Source: Burkholderia seminalis DSM 23518
Lineage (GTDB): Bacteria; Pseudomonadota; Gammaproteobacteria; Burkholderiales; Burkholderiaceae
Assembly (NCBI RefSeq): GCF_902832885.1
Contig: NZ_CADFDK010000001.1
Location: 1,116,001-1,180,000 of the forward strand
Length of the DNA: 64,000 bases
Direction of reading: 5' to 3'
In this document: piece by piece, positions 59,045 to 64,000 of the stretch
Layout of the letters: the number at the start of each line of letters is the position of its first letter
Numbering within the stretch: the first letter of the stretch is position 1
Position numbers and translations under genes: made by a program
The notes under the pieces: model-generated
Told to the model about the DNA's origin: nothing
Seen by the model: only the letters and a program-made list of their open reading frames with translations
Database searches by the model: none

Positions 59045-60001
59045 ATGCGCCCCGACCTTGCCCCGTTCCTGAACGACCGCCTCGACTGGAACCTGTTGCG
59101 CACCTATCTGGTGATCATGCAGGAGCGCAGCGTGAGCCGCGCGGCCGCGCGCCTGCACGTGACGCAGCCGGCCGTGAGCCAGGCGCTGCGGCGGCTCGAG
59201 GAGACGCTCGAGCGCCGGCTGATCGAGCGGCGCGGCGCGCATTTCGCGGCGACGCCGGCCGGCGAGGCCGTGTACCGGATCGCAAGCGACATCTACGGCG
59301 GCATCTCGCGCCTCGAAACCGAAATCGACGACAGCACGGCCGACCTGACCGGCTCGATCCGGCTGCTGACGGTGAGCCGCATCGAGTCGCCCGTCTACGA
59401 CGAATTCCTCGCGGAATTCCATCGCGCGTATCCGCGCATCGACCTGCAGATCGAGGTGATGCGCTCGTCGGACATCCTGTCGTCGCTGCTGCAGAAGACG
59501 GCCACGGCCGGGATCGGCCTGTGCCGCACGCCGCACGACAAGCTGGAGATGCGCTGTTTCCTGCGCCAGCGTTATGCGATCTACTGCGGCCGCCATCACC
59601 GGCTGTTCGGGCAGACGCAACTGCGGATGGACGATCTGCTCACGGAGAATTTCGTGTCGTTCACGAGCGACCAGATCGGCGACAGCCTGTCGCCGCTCAC
59701 CGTGTTCCGCGACCAGAAGGGCTTCACGGGGCGCATCGTGGCATCGTCGCCGAGCCTCGAGGAAGTGCGGCGGCTGATCTTCGCGGGTTACGGGATCGGC
59801 TGCCTGCCCGAGCACATCGTGCGCGACGACATCGCGCAGCAGCGGCTGTGGCGGCTGCCGCCCGATGACGGGCTCGTCGATGTCGACGTGTTCCTGCTGT
59901 GGCATCGCGACCGCAAGATGAACGCGGCCGAGCAGGCGTTTCTCGACGCGATGGAGCGCTGCATGCAGCGCTATTCGCTCGCGGAGCGGCTGGGGAAGTG
60001 A
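59045..60001 (+). CDS. LysR-family regulator of the amidohydrolase locus
   Basis: A 318-residue LysR protein: the helix-turn-helix is at about 12-72 (WNLLRTYLVIMQERSVSRAA and TQPAVSQALRRLE) and the effector domain is about 100-310. It is divergent from the MHS-permease operon, so it probably governs that operon and perhaps the porin and NCS1 genes. The ATG at 59045 has CGGAGA a few bases upstream. Confidence 0.88.
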   Translation: MRPDLAPFLNDRLDWNLLRTYLVIMQERSVSRAAARLHVTQPAVSQALRRLEETLERRLIERRGAHFAATPAGEAVYRIASDIYGGISRLETEIDDSTADLTGSIRLLTVSRIESPVYDEFLAEFHRAYPRIDLQIEVMRSSDILSSLLQKTATAGIGLCRTPHDKLEMRCFLRQRYAIYCGRHHRLFGQTQLRMDDLLTENFVSFTSDQIGDSLSPLTVFRDQKGFTGRIVASSPSLEEVRRLIFAGYGIGCLPEHIVRDDIAQQRLWRLPPDDGLVDVDVFLLWHRDRKMNAAEQAFLDAMERCMQRYSLAERLGK

Positions 60002-60059
60002 CGGTGCGCCTGCGCGCGGAGAACACGCCGGGCGCAGGCGGCCCGGCGCGTCGCACGCA

Positions 60060-61130
60060 TCAGAAACGATGCACGATGCCGAGTTGCACGCCGCGCGCAT
60101 TCGCGCCCGGGTAGGCGAGCGGCAGGCCGGGGTTCGCCGCGCCGGCCAGCGTGTAGCCGGCCTGGTTGCGGTTGCGCAGGTACGACAGCGCGCCGTAGAA
60201 GCTCGTGCGCTTCGACAGGTCGTACTCGTACATCAGCCCCAGCTGGTCCGCATTGTTGCCCTGCGACGACTGGTCATGCAGGTACGCGTAGCCGAGCGCG
60301 ACATAGTTCGCCGGGTTGAACTGGTATTTGACCGACAGCCCGTACACGCGCGAATCGATCCCGAGGTCGGCCCACTTCACCGCGGAGAAACCGCCGTACA
60401 CGGTTGCCTTGCCGATCTCGTACGAGGCGCCGGCCATGATCGTGCGATCGGTCGTGGTCGCCGTCGCGTTCTTCAGCCACTGGCCCGCGACGAACGCGCC
60501 GAACGGCCCGTGTTCGTAGGTCAGGTCGAACTGCTGGCTGGAACCGGCCGAGCGCACGCCGCCCGCGTCGCCGAAGCCGAAATACAGCCCGCCCCGGAAG
60601 CCCGCGATCTCCGGGCTCTGGTACGACAGCGTGTTGCTGGTGCGGAACGCGAACACGGTCAGGTTGTCCATGCCGGATGCCTGCGTGACGCCGCCGAACG
60701 CGTCCTGCCCGCCCTGGTCGTTGAACAGCGGCGAATTCTGCCGGCCCGCGCGCAGCTTCCCCCACGCCCCCGCGACGCCGACCCACGCCTGCCGGTTGAA
60801 CATGCTGCCGGCACTCGCCAGCGAACCGTCGTTCGGATTGAAGCCGTTTTCCAGCGCGAACTCGATCTTCTGCCCGCCGCCGATATCCTCGCCGCCCTTC
60901 AAGCCGAACCGGCTGCCCCACTGGCCACCCGAGTTGATCGCCGCCGTATAGCCGTTGCCCGTATTCACGTACTGCGCGAACTCGTCGATCACGCCGTACA
61001 ACGTGACGCCGTCCTGCGCGAGCACGGTACCCGATGCGGCAAGGCATGCGACCGTGACCGTCGCGCGAAGACCGGCGTGCGCCGTCCGCGCCCGGCAATC
61101 GCTGCCGTGCGCTTCAATGTATTTAGTCAT
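60060..61130 (-). CDS. Outer-membrane porin (Gram-negative porin family)
   Basis: A 356-residue 16-strand trimeric porin of the neisserial/burkholderial type. The signal peptide is unusually long (about 36 residues, ends GTVLAQ). The mature start is DGVTLYGVIDEFAQYVNTG and the C-terminus ends GIVHRF with the aromatic residue needed for barrel assembly. It allows diffusion of small solutes. It is probably read separately from the NCS1 gene, 158 bp upstream. Confidence 0.92.
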   Translation of the reverse strand: MTKYIEAHGSDCRARTAHAGLRATVTVACLAASGTVLAQDGVTLYGVIDEFAQYVNTGNGYTAAINSGGQWGSRFGLKGGEDIGGGQKIEFALENGFNPNDGSLASAGSMFNRQAWVGVAGAWGKLRAGRQNSPLFNDQGGQDAFGGVTQASGMDNLTVFAFRTSNTLSYQSPEIAGFRGGLYFGFGDAGGVRSAGSSQQFDLTYEHGPFGAFVAGQWLKNATATTTDRTIMAGASYEIGKATVYGGFSAVKWADLGIDSRVYGLSVKYQFNPANYVALGYAYLHDQSSQGNNADQLGLMYEYDLSKRTSFYGALSYLRNRNQAGYTLAGAANPGLPLAYPGANARGVQLGIVHRF

Positions 61131-61216
61131 ACTATTTAAATGAGCAGAGAAGGAAACGACACCGGGCGCGGCAGTCACGCCGCACCGGTATCGCGGGAAC
61201 GGGAATCGATCGGGTA

Positions 61217-61241
61217 AGCCGGGCGCGGACGGCGCCCGGCT
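61217..61241 (-). terminator. Hairpin after the NCS1 gene
   Basis: A perfect 10-bp stem, AGCCGGGCGC / GCGCCCGGCT, has a 5-nt loop, 48 bp after the NCS1 stop. There is no T-run; weak terminator. Confidence 0.5.
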
Positions 61242-61288
61242 CGACGCTCAGGCCGGCAACGAGCCGGCCCGATGCGCGGGATGCGCCG

Positions 61289-62719
61289 TCAGTGGTGAAC
61301 TTCGCCGCGTTCGAGCGGCAGGATCAGGCGCTCGGGAATGGTTCGACGCGATGCGCGCGCGCCGAAGTAATACAGCACGGCCGGCACGATCAGCCCGAGG
61401 ATCCACGAGATGTCGGTGCCGCCGAGCGCATCGACGAGCGGCCCCGTGTAGATGTGCGTCGACATGAACGGCAGTTGCACGAGGATACCGACCACGTAGA
61501 TCGTGATGGCCATCCCGTTCCAGCGTCCGTAGCGGCCGTCCGGATCGGACAGCGCCGGCACGTCGTAGCGCGAGCGCGTGAAGCAGTAGTAGTCGACGAG
61601 GTTGATCGCACTCCACGGCGTGAAGAACGCGAGCAGGAACAGGATGAACGCGGTGAATTCCTTCAGGAACGAATGACGGCCGGCGAGCGCGATCAGCGTC
61701 GACACGCAGATCATCCCGACGATGTACACGAGGCGGCTCTTCGACGACACGGCGCCCTTGCCGCGAAAACCGCTGACGATCGTCGCCATCGACATGAAGC
61801 TGCCGTACGCGTTGAGCGCCGTCACCGTCACCTTGCCGAACGCGATGCTGAAGTACAGCAGCGCCGCCACGGCGCCCGTCGAGCCGAGGCCGACGATATA
61901 CGACACTTCGTGATGCGCGAACTGGCTGCCGGCCAGCGCGGCCGCGAAGACGCCGAACACCATCGCCGCCTGCGCGCCGATCACCGAGCCGAGCCCGACC
62001 GCGAGGAACGTCGCGACCGACGACGTCGAGCGCGGCAGGTAGCGCGAGTAATCGGCAACGTACGGGCCGAACGCGATCTGCCACGACGCGGACAGCGACA
62101 TCGACAGCAGGAAGCTCGCGAGCGAGAAATGACGGTTCGCGAGCAGCGCGCCGACGTCGTGGTTCGCGAACAGCTGCGCGAACATGTAGACGAACGCGAC
62201 GATGCCGACCACGCTCGCGATCCGGCCGACGAAGTGGATCGCGCGGTAGCCGAATACGGTCAGCACGACGATCACGGCCGCGAACAGCAGGATGCCGGCG
62301 GCGTCATCGACGTGCAGCAACTGCGCGACGGCCTGCCCGGCCAGCACCGAGCCGCTCGCGGAAAAGCCGATATACATCAGGCACACGAGCACAATCGGGA
62401 TCATCGCGCCGTACACGCCGAACTGCACGCGGCTCGAGATCATCTGCGGCAGCCCGAGCTGCGGCCCCTGCGCGCCGTGCAGCGCCATCACGGCGCCGCC
62501 GACGAGCTGGCCGAGCAGCAGCGCGACCAGCGACCAGAACACGTCGCCGCCGAGCACGACCGCGAGCGCGCCCGTGACGATGGCCGTGATCTGCATGTTC
62601 GCCGACAGCCACAGCGTGAACTGGCTCAGCAACCCGCCGTGGCGCTCGGCGTCGGGAATGAAGTCGATCGAGCGGACCTCGATCAGTCCGCCGGCCTTTC
62701 CACTCGAATTCGTTGACAC
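61289..62719 (-). CDS. NCS1-family nucleobase/hydantoin-type permease
   Basis: A 476-residue permease with 12 hydrophobic segments of the purine-cytosine permease family. Family-like segments are TLWLSANMQI, GPQLGLPQMISSRVQFG and PWSAINLVDYYCFTRSRYDV. Substrates in the family include cytosine, allantoin, uracil and hydantoins. The start is GTG at 62719 with GGGGAG eight bases upstream. It fits the neighbouring N-carbamoyl-type amidohydrolase. Confidence 0.9.
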   Translation of the reverse strand: MSTNSSGKAGGLIEVRSIDFIPDAERHGGLLSQFTLWLSANMQITAIVTGALAVVLGGDVFWSLVALLLGQLVGGAVMALHGAQGPQLGLPQMISSRVQFGVYGAMIPIVLVCLMYIGFSASGSVLAGQAVAQLLHVDDAAGILLFAAVIVVLTVFGYRAIHFVGRIASVVGIVAFVYMFAQLFANHDVGALLANRHFSLASFLLSMSLSASWQIAFGPYVADYSRYLPRSTSSVATFLAVGLGSVIGAQAAMVFGVFAAALAGSQFAHHEVSYIVGLGSTGAVAALLYFSIAFGKVTVTALNAYGSFMSMATIVSGFRGKGAVSSKSRLVYIVGMICVSTLIALAGRHSFLKEFTAFILFLLAFFTPWSAINLVDYYCFTRSRYDVPALSDPDGRYGRWNGMAITIYVVGILVQLPFMSTHIYTGPLVDALGGTDISWILGLIVPAVLYYFGARASRRTIPERLILPLERGEVHH

Positions 62720-63022
62720 GGGTCAATCTCCCCAATACTCAGGACCACACATGGTTTGAACGGGACAGGATGCAGCGAGCCGCCCTTTCGGCTCTGCGGA
62801 TGCGGGGCGCCGTGGATCGCCGGCATGCGCCACGCACGCATGGTCTGCACGCTGGCGCGCAAGCGGCACGACGTGTGCCGACATTGCCAGCGGATGATCT
62901 TGTATATACAACTTGTGAGATATCGGTGATTACCCGGTATCGACCGATTTTCGAAATCGTCCGAACAATCGGTGCGGGGTCGGGCAATTTCGCCGCAAGC
63001 CGGTCGTCGGAAAAATGAAAGG
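62720..63022. other. Upstream region of the NCS1 gene
   Basis: 303 bases without a gene. It contains the 12-bp palindrome at 62900-62911 within an AT-richer stretch (62895-62960). No clear -35/-10 pair is found. Confidence 0.5.
62900..62911. promoter_or_regulatory. GntR-type palindrome upstream of the NCS1 gene
   Basis: TTGTATATACAA is an exact palindrome resembling operators of FCD-type GntR regulators (TTGTAT...). It lies about 180 bp before the NCS1 start codon. The regulator is not in the window. Confidence 0.55.
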
Positions 63023-63700
63023 TCAGGCGCCGGCCGGCGGTGCCGGATCGGGCTCGGCCGTCATGCCGCCTGCGGGGAACAGGTTCAGCATGCGCCGCGC
63101 TGCTTCGATGTCACGCGTGTGCAGCCACTCGTCGTAATCCTCGCTGCGCAGGATCACGACACCGCGCTTCTCGTCGCCGGGCCGATGCATTCGCGCGAAC
63201 AGCGGATGATCGTCGGCGTTCACGGTGAGCATCGTCATGCCGATGCGGACGCGTCCGCCGCTGTCTTCATGGCGACGCCAGAGACCGGCGACGCAATACG
63301 GCTGCCAGCCGTCGACGCCGATCCGGTGCCACACGTTGCGGCCGGTCTCGTAACACGGCTCGCAGATCCAGCGCACCGGAATCAGGCAGCGCTGGCCGTT
63401 GCGCCAGGCGTTCCCGTAGAGACGCGATGCGCCGACCGTTTCCGTGCGCGCATTCACCGTATCGAGCTTCCTTCGTTTCCGGCCGTGCTCGTCGAGCCGC
63501 TCGGGCTGCATGAACTTCGGCCAGAAGCCGAACACGGCCGCCACGACCGCAAGGCCGTCGCCGTCGGCGCATGCGACGGGCGCCGCGTAGTCGGGATACA
63601 CGTCGGGTGCCCACGGGTCGCGGCGATACAGATCGCCGATGCCGATCTTCAGTTCGCTGATGCCGGGGTCTTCGCCGGGAGCGCGGTAGTGAGTGCACAC
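63023..63700 (-). CDS. SRAP/HMCES-family DNA-protein crosslink protein (YedK-like)
   Basis: A 225-residue protein of the SOS-response-associated peptidase family. The catalytic Cys is residue 2 (MCTHYRAP), exposed after removal of Met; other family signatures are VNARTET, RCLIPV and the His in ARMHRP. Such proteins trap abasic sites in single-stranded DNA. The start is GTG at 63700, which is required to place Cys2; no strong ribosome site is seen. It is probably a single-gene unit; no SOS box was found. Confidence 0.9.
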   Translation of the reverse strand: MCTHYRAPGEDPGISELKIGIGDLYRRDPWAPDVYPDYAAPVACADGDGLAVVAAVFGFWPKFMQPERLDEHGRKRRKLDTVNARTETVGASRLYGNAWRNGQRCLIPVRWICEPCYETGRNVWHRIGVDGWQPYCVAGLWRRHEDSGGRVRIGMTMLTVNADDHPLFARMHRPGDEKRGVVILRSEDYDEWLHTRDIEAARRMLNLFPAGGMTAEPDPAPPAGA

Positions 63701-63830
63701 GGTTCATGCCGACCATGGAGGCAATGCTTCCATCGTAGATCAGCGCGCATGCGGCAATGGCGTTATTGCTTGGTATGACGAAACAGTTTTACGGATCGCC
63801 GGCGTATCGAGATCCGGGCAGCGCATGCGG

Positions 63831-64000
63831 TCAGGCGCCCTGCCTCACCTGAAGCGTCAGGATTTCATCGCCGGCTTCATCGAGCCTGCCGGTCGGCGTC
63901 CAGCCGAGATGTCGATAGAAGCCGTGCGAGCGCGACGCGGGATCGGTCGAGCAGCCGAGAAACAGCGACGTGACGCCGTTCGCCGCGAAATCGTCGATCA
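63831..64000 (-). CDS. GNAT-family acetyltransferase (C-terminal part, cut by window edge)
   Basis: The last 56 residues are visible, reading LFLGCSTDPASRSHGFYRHL and GWTPTGRLDEAGDEIL. The pattern, a residue run ending in GFYRHLGW, is the typical C-terminal half of GNAT N-acetyltransferases. The start and the acetyl-CoA-binding motif lie beyond 64000. Confidence 0.8.
   Translation of the reverse strand, partial: IDDFAANGVTSLFLGCSTDPASRSHGFYRHLGWTPTGRLDEAGDEILTLQVRQGA

Overview
The window is high-GC (roughly two-thirds G+C), gene-dense chromosomal DNA. The gene set and order (pst-phoU-phoBR; ftsH-folP-glmM; carA-lysE-carB-greA; mltD-gloB; rnhA-dnaQ; mdc/mad malonate genes; Csu-type pili) point to a betaproteobacterium, most likely Burkholderia of the cepacia complex. 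That assignment is inference from recognised protein families and codon use; no database search was possible. I see no rRNA, tRNA, insertion sequence, prophage or CRISPR.

Layout. 1-6011: the phosphate regulon on the minus strand (pstS-pstC-pstA-pstB-phoU-phoB-phoR, the last cut by the window edge), led by an array of Pho-box half-sites. 6287-13260: housekeeping genes (glmM, folP, ftsH, rlmE, a YhbY-type RNA-binding protein, a DUF4149 membrane protein, greA). 13291-18700: the carbamoyl-phosphate synthase genes carB and carA with a LysE-type exporter gene between them. 18800-25115: an MFS permease, mltD, gloB, a methyltransferase, rnhA, dnaQ and a small YnfA-type membrane protein. 25234-30903: a ProP-like osmolyte symporter, a 64-residue orphan, a GST, an intracellular PHB depolymerase, a phosphoribosyltransferase and a degenerate phospholipase-D-like secreted protein.

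31033-39557: a complete malonate-use locus. The transporter genes madL-madM and the biotin-independent malonate decarboxylase genes mdcA-C-D-E-G-B-H run on the minus strand, tightly overlapped, and a LysR gene diverges from them. 39723-49618: mixed accessory genes, including a DUF4148 protein, a 3-hydroxyacyl-CoA dehydrogenase, two tandem small heat-shock proteins, a zinc-ribbon protein, TerC, an NhaR-like regulator, a DUF2242 lipoprotein, a PLP dehydratase with a divergent LysR gene, a candidate 74-nt small RNA and an MFS exporter. 50158-54768: a four-gene Csu-type (spore-coat-U) pilus operon behind an unusually AT-rich leader, facing a small secreted SCPU-like gene on the other strand. 55193-62719: a catabolic-looking locus (HDAC-like deacetylase, M20 amidohydrolase, MHS permease, divergent LysR, porin, NCS1 permease). 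63023-64000: a lone SRAP/HMCES protein and the end of a GNAT acetyltransferase.

The less conventional signals are mostly regulatory: a compact sRNA candidate at 47919-47992, several exact operator-like palindromes in divergent intergenic regions, a strong terminator inside the carB-greA interval, long leaders before carA and proP, and a possible Shine-Dalgarno-masking stem before the hsp20 pair.
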